A DNA stretch of 64,000 nt from an uncultured Desulfobacteraceae bacterium (lineage in GTDB: Bacteria > Desulfobacterota > Desulfobacteria > Desulfobacterales > UBA5852), in NCBI GenBank assembly GCA_913060875.1, contig CAJXSL010000004.1, forward strand, positions 62,001 through 126,000, in the 5' to 3' direction. Positions 36,134-43,960 of this stretch are shown here, piece by piece. A program made the translations under genes and the position numbers. Below the pieces are notes generated by a model. That model was not told the origin of the DNA, made no database searches, and saw only the letters and a program-made list of their open reading frames with translations. Position 1 is the stretch's first letter. Each line of letters begins with the position of its first letter.

Positions 36134-36165
36134 TAGCCCGAACATTTCATGAAATATCCGGGTTA
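36134..36165. repeat. TAGCCCGAACATTTCAT palindrome, complete copy
   Basis: TAGCCCGAACATTTCATG followed by AAATATCCGGGTTA is a near-perfect palindrome centred on ATTTCATGAAAT. It has relatives at 22874, 46279 and 47567. This copy lies between the divergent lipase and MazG-like genes and does not overlap a stop codon. Confidence 0.75.
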
Positions 36166-36290
36166 GATCGCATCCGTCTGCGGGTACATGGGCCCGACGA
36201 CAAGCATAAAACAATTGAATGAATGCTGCAGGTGGCTTAAAAAGGGTTGAATTTCCAGAACCCCGTCATTTTAAACAAGCGAGGAATTTC

Positions 36291-36656
36291 GTGCAAGACC
36301 AAGTTTCCAACCGCCCTGAACCGCCGTTGACGCTGGCAGACTATCAAACGATGATCGACGACTGGGTCAATACCGTGGGGGTCCGCTATTTTTCCGAACT
36401 CACCAACACCGCCATCCTGATGGAAGAAGTGGGCGAGGTGGCCCGAATCATGGCCCGGACCTACGGCGATCAGAGCTTTAAAAAATCCGAGGAACGGATC
36501 GACCTGGCCGACGAGCTGGCCGACGTCCTGTTCGTTGTGGGTTGCCTCGCCAACCAGACCGGCATCGATCTGACGGCGGCCGTAAAGAAGAACCTGGCCA
36601 AAAAAACCCGCCGGGATTTCGACCGCCACCGCAACAACCCCAAACTGAAGTTTTAA
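36291..36656 (+). CDS. MazG-like nucleotide pyrophosphohydrolase
   Basis: This 121-residue protein has an all-alpha MazG fold: the first metal-binding helix (ILMEEVGEVARIMARTYGD) carries the ExxE pattern, and the second (ERIDLADELADVLFVVGCLA) carries the ExxD pattern. These coordinate magnesium for NTP-to-NMP hydrolysis in house-cleaning enzymes. The GTG start at 36291 is chosen because GAGGAA lies 6 bp ahead; the frame opens further upstream at 36219 but reads through repeat DNA. It is a stand-alone gene, divergent from the lipase-like gene. Specificity is unknown. Confidence 0.85.
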   Translation: MQDQVSNRPEPPLTLADYQTMIDDWVNTVGVRYFSELTNTAILMEEVGEVARIMARTYGDQSFKKSEERIDLADELADVLFVVGCLANQTGIDLTAAVKKNLAKKTRRDFDRHRNNPKLKF

Positions 36657-36754
36657 GCCGCTTCCGACAACCACCGCAACCCGGAAGGGACACAGGGGTG
36701 GCATTCCATCACGAAGCGCTAGTCCCCAGGCCGCCCCATAGAAAAGAACCCTTA

Positions 36755-36880
36755 AAAGATTTTGGGTTTTGGTTTCCCATTATCCCGCGCCGAGCATCGG
36801 CTGTTTCGACATCATTCCGGCGAAAGCCGGAATCTAATGGTGTCAGTATGTTAGAGATTCCGGATCAAGTCCGGAATGAC
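36755..36880. repeat. composite repeat: GCCGAGCATCGGC block plus REP-like pair
   Basis: 36755-36802 repeats the block at 28637-28683 (TTTCCCATTATCCCGCGCC, then GAGCATCGGC). Inverted REP-like units follow at 36811-36835 and 36856-36880 (GATTCCGGATCAAGTCCGG type). It fills most of the 357-bp gap between the MazG-like and flavoenzyme genes. Confidence 0.8.
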
Positions 36881-37013
36881 TGATAAACCACTTTTACCTG
36901 ACCGTCTTTTCTTTTCCGGAAAAGAAAAGGAATAATAAAATCAATCCCTCTGGATCAGCAAGACCTCTCCGGGCTCCCCACCCGAAATGAAAACCTCAAA
37001 GATAGACACAGGC

Positions 37014-38942
37014 TTACAAGGTCCGGGCGATCTCTTCCCCTTCGGCAATGGCCAGCATCAGGTTGCGGGGCTCCTTGGCATCGCCGATCATATGCACGAC
37101 GGTCGGGCGATCATTGAATAGCCGGCGATCCGGCCGGATGGGCGTCATGCCTTCCGAGACCACGAGCGCATCCATATCGTCCAGGACGTCGCTCTTCTCC
37201 CCCGCCCGGATTCTGGCCCCCCGGGGCAGGAAGGCCTCCACCACGACATTCTTATAGAGGGTGACCTTGTTTCGGTTCAGCCGCTCCCGCAGATAAAAAC
37301 GGTCGTTGCTGGACATTTCTTCGGCAAAATGCCGGCCGCGGTTCAGAACCGTCACTTCCTTGCCCGCTTCGGCCAGGAAATCCGCCAGCATGAGAGCACT
37401 CTGACCGCCCCCCAGCACCAGGACCCGCGCGCCCTCGGGCATGTCCCCTTCCATCACCTCCACCACGGAATAGACCGCCATCCGTGTTTTGGAAAACCCT
37501 TTGATAATGGGGGTGTCCGGCAGGCTGCCGGTGGCCAGGATTGCAACGTCCGGAGCCAGCACGTCGATCAGATCCGCCGAGAGCGGCGTTTTCAACCGAA
37601 TGTCCACCTGCAGCCGCGCGAGTTCCTTTTCGAAGTAGGCGAGGATATCCCCGGCCTCCTGACGCCCCGGCGCCCGGGCGGCCAGCCGGAACAACCCGCC
37701 CAGCGCCGGCCCTTCCTCGACCAGGACCACCTCATGACCCCGCAGGGCCGCCATGCGGGCGGCCGCCAGGCCGGCCGGTCCGCCCCCCGCCACCAAAACC
37801 CTGCGGCGGACATCGGGAGGGGTTTCATCCTTTAGCAGATACTCCCGCCCCACATCGGGGTTCACCACACAGCCGCCGGGCTCCAGCTGCAGCACGGCGT
37901 GAATGCACCCCAGGCAGCAGCCGACACAGGGCCGGATGGCGGCCCCGTTGCTGCGGGCCTTGTTGGGCAGTTCGGGATCGGCCAGAAGGGCCCGGCCCAT
38001 GGCCACGGCATCGGCCCGGCCTTCCGCGATAATCCGGTCGGCCATGTCGGCATGCTTGATCCGGCCCACAGCCACCACCGGAACGGAAACCACCTTTTTT
38101 ACGGCTTCGGCCAGGTGAACGAAACAGCCCTGGGGGGCATACAGGGACGGGATGGTCAACTCCCGCGAACCATAGACGCCCGCCGACACATGGAGGTAGG
38201 CCGCACCGGCATCTTCCAGGATGGGCGCCAGGCGCAGGGTGTCCTCCAGGGTCCAGCCGTCCCGGATAAAATCATTCCCGTTGATACGGATACCCACCGG
38301 GTAATCCGCACCGGCTTTGGCCCGGACATCTTCCAGCAGTTCCATCAAAAACCGGATGCGGTTGTCGAACCCGCCCCCGTAACGATCGTCGCGCTTGTTG
38401 CTGTTGAGGGCCATGAACTGGTTGACCAGGTAGCCATGGGCCCCATGGATTTCAATAAAATCGAACCCGGCCTCGCGGCAGCGCCGGGCCGCATCCCCGA
38501 AGGCCGCCACCAGTTCGTCGATTTCCGCCGGCTCCAGGGCTTTAGGCGTGCCCTTCACCACCGCCGGGGCTGGAATGGCAGAGGGAGCGACCTTCTGGTC
38601 GTGGTAGGACTGACGGCCGCCATGCATGAGCTGGACACCGAAGCAGGTGTCGAAAGGGCGTACGGCCGCCACCATCCGCTCGAGGGAGGGGATGCAGGCA
38701 TCATTCCAGAGTTTGGGAAGATCGGGCAGTTCCACCCCCGTCGGGTGGACCGCACCGCCGCCCACCAGCAGCATCCCGGCCCCGCCGCGGGCCCGGGCCA
38801 CGAAATAGTCCGTGAGCTGCTCGGTGACGAAACCCTGGGCATCGACACCGAAGTTGATGCTCATGGCCGGCATGAGCAGGCGGTTTTTGGCTGTCATGGT
38901 ACCGATCGTGATGGGGCTGAAAAGATGGGCGAGATCCGTCAT
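37014..38942 (-). CDS. OYE-family NADH:flavin oxidoreductase / 2,4-dienoyl-CoA-reductase-like
   Basis: This 642-residue protein has an N-terminal FMN TIM barrel (residues about 1-360, with LFSPITIGTMTAKNRLLMPA, FGVQLMHGGRQ and FIEIHGAHGYLVNQFM). A 4Fe-4S cysteine cluster follows (CVGCCLGCIHAVLQ plus the Cys in GGCVVNP). The C-terminal FAD/NAD half has VLVAGGGPAGLAAARMAALR and VLVLGGGQSALMLADFLA. This is the layout of 2,4-dienoyl-CoA reductase FadH, trimethylamine dehydrogenase and bile-acid Bai oxidoreductases. It is cytoplasmic and reduces an activated C=C bond with NAD(P)H. The ATG at 38942 follows AGGAGG. The substrate cannot be read from its context. Confidence 0.9.
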   Translation of the reverse strand: MTDLAHLFSPITIGTMTAKNRLLMPAMSINFGVDAQGFVTEQLTDYFVARARGGAGMLLVGGGAVHPTGVELPDLPKLWNDACIPSLERMVAAVRPFDTCFGVQLMHGGRQSYHDQKVAPSAIPAPAVVKGTPKALEPAEIDELVAAFGDAARRCREAGFDFIEIHGAHGYLVNQFMALNSNKRDDRYGGGFDNRIRFLMELLEDVRAKAGADYPVGIRINGNDFIRDGWTLEDTLRLAPILEDAGAAYLHVSAGVYGSRELTIPSLYAPQGCFVHLAEAVKKVVSVPVVAVGRIKHADMADRIIAEGRADAVAMGRALLADPELPNKARSNGAAIRPCVGCCLGCIHAVLQLEPGGCVVNPDVGREYLLKDETPPDVRRRVLVAGGGPAGLAAARMAALRGHEVVLVEEGPALGGLFRLAARAPGRQEAGDILAYFEKELARLQVDIRLKTPLSADLIDVLAPDVAILATGSLPDTPIIKGFSKTRMAVYSVVEVMEGDMPEGARVLVLGGGQSALMLADFLAEAGKEVTVLNRGRHFAEEMSSNDRFYLRERLNRNKVTLYKNVVVEAFLPRGARIRAGEKSDVLDDMDALVVSEGMTPIRPDRRLFNDRPTVVHMIGDAKEPRNLMLAIAEGEEIARTL

Positions 38943-39286
38943 GGGTAGCCGCCTCCTTTACCGTGGTCGCGCGTCAGAATCCGGATACAGGTGAAATGGT
39001 TATACGCGGGAAGGCCCCCGCCGTCAAACATCCGCCCGCCGGCAAGGACATATTCGTCGTCGGCCATAGCGTTGGAGGCACCGATCATGCCGGCGGCATG
39101 TCCCGGCGCCCCAATGCGCAGGGCCAAACCAGCCGCGCCAAGCCCCTAATTATCCCTTGACCGCCACCCGGTTTATGGTCATAGTAACGCCATCCCGAAC
39201 GAACTGATTATTTAGGGCAAAATGGCCTTAATTCATCCGTGACCCTGAACTTCAGGCAACACCGCAGGCTATTGCAGGATCAGCGC
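38943..39286. other. divergent intergenic region, no gene supported
   Basis: This region holds the promoters of the leftward flavoenzyme and the rightward Mla-type operon. A 62-codon leftward frame (38939-39127) overlaps the flavoenzyme start and has no ribosome site or recognisable similarity, so it is not called. Confidence 0.5.
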
Positions 39287-40498
39287 ATGTCTCATCCCCT
39301 GATCGAATTTCGTGACGTCCACAAAACACTGGGTTCCACCCCTGTGCTGCGCGGCACCAACCTCAAGATTCCCAAGGGGCAAATCACCACCATCATCGGC
39401 AAAAGCGGCACCGGCAAGAGCGTTTTTTTCAAACATATCATTGGATTGCTCAAACCGGATGCCGGCGACATCATTTGCGACGGCACCCCCATGTCCGCCA
39501 TGACGCGGTCCGAACTCTGGAAATGGCGCGGCAAATTCAGCTACATGTTCCAGAACATGGCCCTGTTCGACTCCATGACCGTTTACGCCAACGTGGCCCT
39601 GCCCCTGGAGCAGGGGACAACCCTTGCCCGCCGCGAGATTCGCAAACGGGTACACGAACGCCTGCGGCAACTGGATCTCGAAGGCATCGACCATAAATAC
39701 CCCTCGGAGTTGTCGGGCGGCATGCAAAAGCGGGTCGCCATGGCGCGGGCGCTGGTAACCGACCCGGAGATCATTCTGTTTGACGAGCCCACCACCGGGC
39801 TGGACCCCATCCGTAAAAATGCGGTCCACAGCATGATTTCCGAATACCAGAGCCGGTACGGTTTTACCGTCATGCTCATCAGCCACGAGATTCCGGACGT
39901 CTTCCTGATTACCCAGCAACTGGCCATGTTGGATGAGGGCAAGATTATCTTCCAGGGACCGCCGGAAGATATCCACAATGTCGACGATCCCATGATCCAC
40001 GCGTTCATCACCGGGCTCCATCATCCCCAGGACGAACTGACCGGCATGGACACGGTCACCCATGGCAAGCAGCACTATCAGGATGCCATGGACCGCCTCC
40101 AAAATGAACGCGCCGCTTTTTCCATCATTCTGCTGACCCTGGAAAGCCTGGACACCATCAATGCCCAACTGGGCCACGTCAAAGGCCAGGTGATTCTGAA
40201 AAATTTCTCCACCGAAGTCAAAAAACATATTCGTGCGGAAGATTCCTGTTCGCGTCACGGCCTGAGCAAACTGATGATCGTACGGCAAAATGCCGGTGCC
40301 CAAAACGCCCGCGACTTCTGTTTCCGGCTTGCCAAAGATCTCAAAGCCGATCATATTGTGAACCACACACTTCCGGAGCTGCCCAGCCTGAACGTCAGCG
40401 CCGGATTTGCCCAGGCCGACCAGGGCGCTTCGTTTGAAAACGTGCTGGCCCAGGCCGAATCACGGGAATCCACCTTTTTGGAGTTTAAGATTCACTGA
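39287..40498 (+). CDS. mlaF: MlaF-type ABC ATPase fused to a degenerate GGDEF-like domain
   Basis: Residues 1-245 form an Mla-type ATPase: Walker A GKSGTGKSVFFKHIIGLLKP, Q-loop FSYMFQNMALFDSMTVYANV, signature ELSGGMQKRVAMARAL, Walker B EIILFDEPTTGLDP and H-loop VMLISHEIPDVF. Together with MlaE and MlaD it would move phospholipid across the periplasm. An extra C-terminal domain of about 150 residues has the strand-helix pattern of GGDEF domains (AFSIILLTLESLDTINAQLG, VKGQVILKNFSTEVKKHI), but RHGLSKLMIV replaces the GGDEF loop, so no cyclase activity is expected. The ATG at 39287 gives a normal ATPase N-terminus. It is the first gene of the operon. Confidence 0.88.
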   Translation: MSHPLIEFRDVHKTLGSTPVLRGTNLKIPKGQITTIIGKSGTGKSVFFKHIIGLLKPDAGDIICDGTPMSAMTRSELWKWRGKFSYMFQNMALFDSMTVYANVALPLEQGTTLARREIRKRVHERLRQLDLEGIDHKYPSELSGGMQKRVAMARALVTDPEIILFDEPTTGLDPIRKNAVHSMISEYQSRYGFTVMLISHEIPDVFLITQQLAMLDEGKIIFQGPPEDIHNVDDPMIHAFITGLHHPQDELTGMDTVTHGKQHYQDAMDRLQNERAAFSIILLTLESLDTINAQLGHVKGQVILKNFSTEVKKHIRAEDSCSRHGLSKLMIVRQNAGAQNARDFCFRLAKDLKADHIVNHTLPELPSLNVSAGFAQADQGASFENVLAQAESRESTFLEFKIH

Positions 40499-40565
40499 TG
40501 GCAATGAATGCGCGGCCATGGCCGCCGGCGCTTTTCGGGCGCAACATGCTGACAGGCGAGGGATC

Positions 40566-40997
40566 ATGTCCCGGAAAATGACCGTCATTCTGGAAAACAA
40601 ACTTGAAGAGCTGAGCGTGCTGACCCAGATGCTGCAGATCTTTTTGCGCCCCTACCGGATGCCCTCGCGCACCCTTTACGCCCTGGAACTCAGCCTGGAA
40701 GAAATTCTCGTCAACATCGTTTCCTATGCCTACGAAGACAATGCGCGCCACGAGATCCAGTTCAATGTCAAGGTGGACGACGATATGATCGCCATGAAAT
40801 TCATCGACGACGGCCGCCCGTTCAACCCCCTGGCCGCCGAAAAAATGACAGCCCATCAGCCCGCCATGGATCACGCGCTGGGAGGGCTGGGGATCAATTT
40901 CGTTCGCCAGATGCGCGATATGATGGAATACCAGCGTCAGGACGACAAAAACATCCTGCGCATATGGTTTCAACGCAAAGCCGGCAAGGAGGGCTAA
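40566..40997 (+). CDS. RsbW/SpoIIAB-like ATP-binding (anti-sigma/switch kinase) protein
   Basis: This 143-residue protein has a HATPase_c_2 fold: the N-box helix LYALELSLEEILVNIVSYAY, the G1-type FIDDGRPFNPLA and the GGLGINFVRQMRDMMEYQR segment. Such proteins phosphorylate STAS-domain partners or hold sigma factors. The ATG at 40566 is preceded by GAGGG. The gene lies between mlaF and mlaE, which is not the classical Mla order. A STAS protein gene lies just past the operon at 43216-43551, so a partner-switch pair acting on the transporter is plausible. Confidence 0.88.
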   Translation: MSRKMTVILENKLEELSVLTQMLQIFLRPYRMPSRTLYALELSLEEILVNIVSYAYEDNARHEIQFNVKVDDDMIAMKFIDDGRPFNPLAAEKMTAHQPAMDHALGGLGINFVRQMRDMMEYQRQDDKNILRIWFQRKAGKEG

Positions 40998-41010
40998 AGG
41001 GAACATCCGG

Positions 41011-41859
41011 ATGGCGCAAATGACAACCAACGGTGCGAAACTCCCCAAACCGGCGCATCAGCCGCCGGAGGCGCTCATGAACCGCCTGTTCGACCCCTTT
41101 GGCCGACGGGTCATGCGCGTGGTGGACAACCTGGGAGCCGCTGCAATTTTCCTGGCCAAAGCGCTGGTCCTGATATTCGGCCGCAAACAGTTTCCCGCCA
41201 TTGTCCAACAGGTCAATATCATCGGGGCCCGAACCGTCAACATCGTCGCTCTGGTGGGGCTCTTTACCGGCATGGTCATGGGGCTGCAACTGTATTACAC
41301 CCTGGTCCAATACGGATCGGTCGGTGTATTGGGCTCGGCTGTCGCCCTCTCCATCATCCGGGAGTTGGGTCCGGTGCTGACCGCCATCATGATCACGGCC
41401 CGGGCGGGATCCGCCATGACGGCTGAAATCGGCATCCAGCGAAATTCGGAACAGATCGACGCGCTTTTCACCATGCGGATCGATCCCGTGGGGTATTTGA
41501 TCAGCCCCAAGATTGCCGCCGCCATCGTGAGCTTCCCCATCCTGACCGCCTTATTTGATTTGATCGGCATCCTGGGCGGGTATATCAGCGGGGTCGTTCT
41601 GATGGGGGTCAATGAAGGCGCCTATTTCTATCGCGTCCAGAGCAGTGTCGACATCGCCGATATCAACGGCGGCTTTATCAAATCCCTGGTTTTCGCCCTC
41701 ATCGTCTCGACCATCTGCTGCTACCAGGGCTATTTCACCCACATGCGTGAAGACAGCTACGGGGCCCGCAGCGTCAGCCGTTCGACGACATCGGCGGTGG
41801 TGCTCTGCTGCGTATCCATTCTGGTGGCGGATTACATCGTTACCTCCTTTTTGCTTTAG
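41011..41859 (+). CDS. mlaE: MlaE-type permease
   Basis: This 282-residue inner-membrane protein has an amphipathic N-terminal region followed by about five membrane helices. MlaE/YrbE hallmarks are IGARTVNIVALVGLFTGMVM, the elbow ELGPVLTAIMITARAGSAMT, AEIGIQRNSEQIDALFTM and SPKIAAAIVSFPILTALFD. It forms the dimeric membrane core that works with MlaF and the MlaD ring. It begins 13 bp after the RsbW-like gene and ends 9 bp before mlaD, a tight operon. The first 20 residues are Pro/Ala-rich, and the start could instead be the Met at residue 23. Confidence 0.93.
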   Translation: MAQMTTNGAKLPKPAHQPPEALMNRLFDPFGRRVMRVVDNLGAAAIFLAKALVLIFGRKQFPAIVQQVNIIGARTVNIVALVGLFTGMVMGLQLYYTLVQYGSVGVLGSAVALSIIRELGPVLTAIMITARAGSAMTAEIGIQRNSEQIDALFTMRIDPVGYLISPKIAAAIVSFPILTALFDLIGILGGYISGVVLMGVNEGAYFYRVQSSVDIADINGGFIKSLVFALIVSTICCYQGYFTHMREDSYGARSVSRSTTSAVVLCCVSILVADYIVTSFLL

Positions 41860-41868
41860 GGGTATGCC

Positions 41869-42324
41869 ATGAAAAAATATTCCAATGAAACCATCGTCGG
41901 CATTTTTGTCGTTCTGGGTCTGGCGGCCATCAGCTTCATGGCCGTACGGCTTGGCAACGTCTCCTTTCTGGGAGACAACACCTACGCGCTGTATGCCCCC
42001 TTCAACAGCGTGAGCGGACTGCGGGTCGGCAATTCCATCGAAATGCTGGGAATGGAGGTCGGTCGCGTGGCCGCCTTTAAAATGGATCAGGACAAACAGC
42101 AGGCCATCGTGGAACTGCGCATCCAAAAAGGGATCGAGGTCTTTGACGATGCGATCGCCTCTATTAAAACCGCCGGCCTGATCGGCGATAAATACGTCGA
42201 AATCGACCCCGGCGGGGGAGGGGACCTCCTGGGCAGCGGCGACACCATTATCGAAACCGAATCCCCGGTGGACATCATGGAACTGGTCAGCAAATACGCA
42301 TTTGGTGATGTGGGTGAAAACTAA
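41869..42324 (+). CDS. mlaD: MlaD-type MCE-domain protein
   Basis: This 151-residue protein has one N-terminal membrane helix (VGIFVVLGLAAISFMAVRL) and a single MCE domain: FNSVSGLRVGNSIEMLGMEV, GRVAAFKMDQDKQQAIVEL, AIASIKTAGLIGDKYVEIDPGG. It would form the periplasmic hexameric ring that passes lipids. The length is close to Escherichia coli MlaD but with a short C-terminal helix. It lies between mlaE and mlaA. No mlaC (periplasmic lipid shuttle) follows, which is unusual for a complete Mla pathway. Confidence 0.93.
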   Translation: MKKYSNETIVGIFVVLGLAAISFMAVRLGNVSFLGDNTYALYAPFNSVSGLRVGNSIEMLGMEVGRVAAFKMDQDKQQAIVELRIQKGIEVFDDAIASIKTAGLIGDKYVEIDPGGGGDLLGSGDTIIETESPVDIMELVSKYAFGDVGEN

Positions 42325-42352
42325 ACCGAAGCATAGGAGTGGAGAGCATAAG

Positions 42353-43204
42353 ATGAAGATACTGCGGGGACTGGTTTTGGCGGTTGTTTGGCTGGGGATG
42401 GGGACACCGGTATGGAGCGCTGCGACGGTGCCGCTGCCGATCGCCACGGTCCACCCTCCGGAAACCGAATCGATCTACCTTGCCCAGCAGAAAGGCGTCA
42501 TCCGGGACACTGCGGAGAGAGACCAAAAAAAAGCGGAAGAAAATCTCTGGGATGATGAGGAGGACCTATGGGAAGATGAAGAGGAAGAACTGACCATTGC
42601 CGACCCGCTCTACTACTTCAATAAAAGCATCTGGCACTTCAACGACGTTGTCTTCCTCTACATTGGTGAACCGGCGGCCAAGGGCTACAATAAGATCTTC
42701 CCTGAAACCATTCGAACCGGGGTGACCAATTTCTTCTCCAACTGGTACACACCCGTGCGGCTTGTCAGCTGCCTGTTGCAGGCCAAATGGGAAGAGGCCG
42801 GCACCGAAACCGGACGATTCTTCATCAATACGAGTTTCGGCATCCTGGGGTTTGCCGATCTGGCCAAAGAAGAGGAATGGACGGGCTGGGATGTGGCCGA
42901 TGAGGATGTGGGACAGGTCTTCGGGGCCTGGGGCATCGGCCATGGCTTCTATCTGGTGCTGCCGCTGGTGGGCCCCTCCTCGGCGCGGGATGGTGTCGGG
43001 CGCATCGGCAACGGGTTTCTGGACCCCCTGACCTATCTCGACATCAAATTCTGGGAATATGCAGCCATATGGAGCTATCGTGAATTCGCCAACTATGCTC
43101 CCTATGCCGTCGAATACCGAAAATTCCGGGACATGAGCCTGGACCCCTATACCGCCATGCGCGATGCCTATATCCAGCTCCGCGCCCGGCAGGTCCGGGA
43201 ATAG
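42353..43204 (+). CDS. mlaA: MlaA/VacJ-type outer-membrane lipid-pathway protein
   Basis: This 283-residue protein has a signal peptide (GLVLAVVWLGMGTPVWSA) and a MlaA domain: ADPLYYFNKSIWHFNDVVF, PAAKGYNKIFPETIRTGVTN, RFFINTSFGILGFADLAKEE, FGAWGIGHGFYLVLPLVGP, SSARDGVGRIGNGFLDPLTY. MlaA sits in the outer membrane as a doughnut that removes misplaced phospholipids. Two oddities are visible: no lipobox cysteine, although most homologues are lipoproteins, and a strongly acidic linker (DDEEDLWEDEEEE) before the domain. AGGAGTGGAG precedes the ATG at 42353. It is the last gene of the operon. Confidence 0.92.
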   Translation: MKILRGLVLAVVWLGMGTPVWSAATVPLPIATVHPPETESIYLAQQKGVIRDTAERDQKKAEENLWDDEEDLWEDEEEELTIADPLYYFNKSIWHFNDVVFLYIGEPAAKGYNKIFPETIRTGVTNFFSNWYTPVRLVSCLLQAKWEEAGTETGRFFINTSFGILGFADLAKEEEWTGWDVADEDVGQVFGAWGIGHGFYLVLPLVGPSSARDGVGRIGNGFLDPLTYLDIKFWEYAAIWSYREFANYAPYAVEYRKFRDMSLDPYTAMRDAYIQLRARQVRE

Positions 43205-43215
43205 CGTAACAGAAC

Positions 43216-43551
43216 TTATGCCAGGAGTTTTTGCTGCCCTTCCGCTATAGTGTCCGTGATGGGAAAAATGGATGCAAAGCCGCTCATGTCCAGGATATGG
43301 CGGACATCGGAGGTGGGGGCACACATGACAAAACGACCGCCGGTGTGCTGAATCTTCTTCGTGGTGGCCAGCAGGACACGTAAGCCGGCGCTGCTGATAT
43401 ATTCCAAAGATGCCAGATTATAAAGATAGCGGCCCTTCTCTTCAATAGCCGCCATCATGTCCGTTTCAGCCTCATCGGAAGTGACCGCATCCAGACGCCC
43501 TTCCATGATGAAAGTGGTAATCCCATCCTTTGGGTTGATTTCAATTTTCAT
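43216..43551 (-). CDS. STAS-domain (anti-anti-sigma-factor-like) protein
   Basis: This 111-residue single STAS domain has IMEGRLDAVTSDEAE, YLYNLASLEYISSAGLRVLL with the usual phosphorylatable serine in ISSAG, and GGRFVMCAPTSDVRHILDMS. In sigma-factor switches, such proteins bind an RsbW-like kinase; in the Mla system, the STAS protein MlaB binds MlaF. It is encoded tail to tail with mlaA, 11 bp away, on the opposite strand, so it is probably expressed separately. Partners could be the RsbW-like protein at 40566-40997, MlaF, or both. Confidence 0.9.
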   Translation of the reverse strand: MKIEINPKDGITTFIMEGRLDAVTSDEAETDMMAAIEEKGRYLYNLASLEYISSAGLRVLLATTKKIQHTGGRFVMCAPTSDVRHILDMSGFASIFPITDTIAEGQQKLLA

Positions 43552-43656
43552 CGATTTTTCTCAGCTCCCTGGACTGACCCCGCCAATCATCACCATGCGA
43601 CCGCCCAATTTTCTTCTCATCCATATAATGATGATCCCATAAAAAGTAATTTATCT

Positions 43657-43751
43657 GTCATTCCGGATCCCGGATCGGCGTCCGGGACAGGCGTTGATCC
43701 GGAATCTCTAACGTCTTGGTACCAATAGATTCCGGCTTTCGCCGGAATGAC
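43657..43751. repeat. REP-like palindrome cluster
   Basis: GTCATTCCGGATCCCGGATC begins at 43657, and CCGGCTTTCGCCGGAATGAC ends at 43751. Between them lie further inverted GATCCGGAATCTC pieces. This is the same family as the units at 19696, 28710, 36811, 47697 and 56592. The rest of 43552-43960 shows no gene. Confidence 0.8.
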
Positions 43752-43960
43752 GTCTAAACGGGGAATTCGACTTTTTTCGGTTCCATCAAATAAAGAACCC
43801 AATGCCCCCCCAGGCCGGTTTGCCGATGTTGCCCACGCGCCCGCTAACAATTGTTTTGTCATTTCTTAATGCCATCCTAATGCCACCATGATGTTCTGAT
43901 CATCAGATTTTAAATCGGTGCCATGTTCACCAAGCAACCCACAGGATCTTCTGTACCGAA

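Noticed and set aside
38939-39127. 62-codon leftward frame before the flavoenzyme
   Set aside because: No ribosome site or recognisable similarity; it only overlaps the promoter region.
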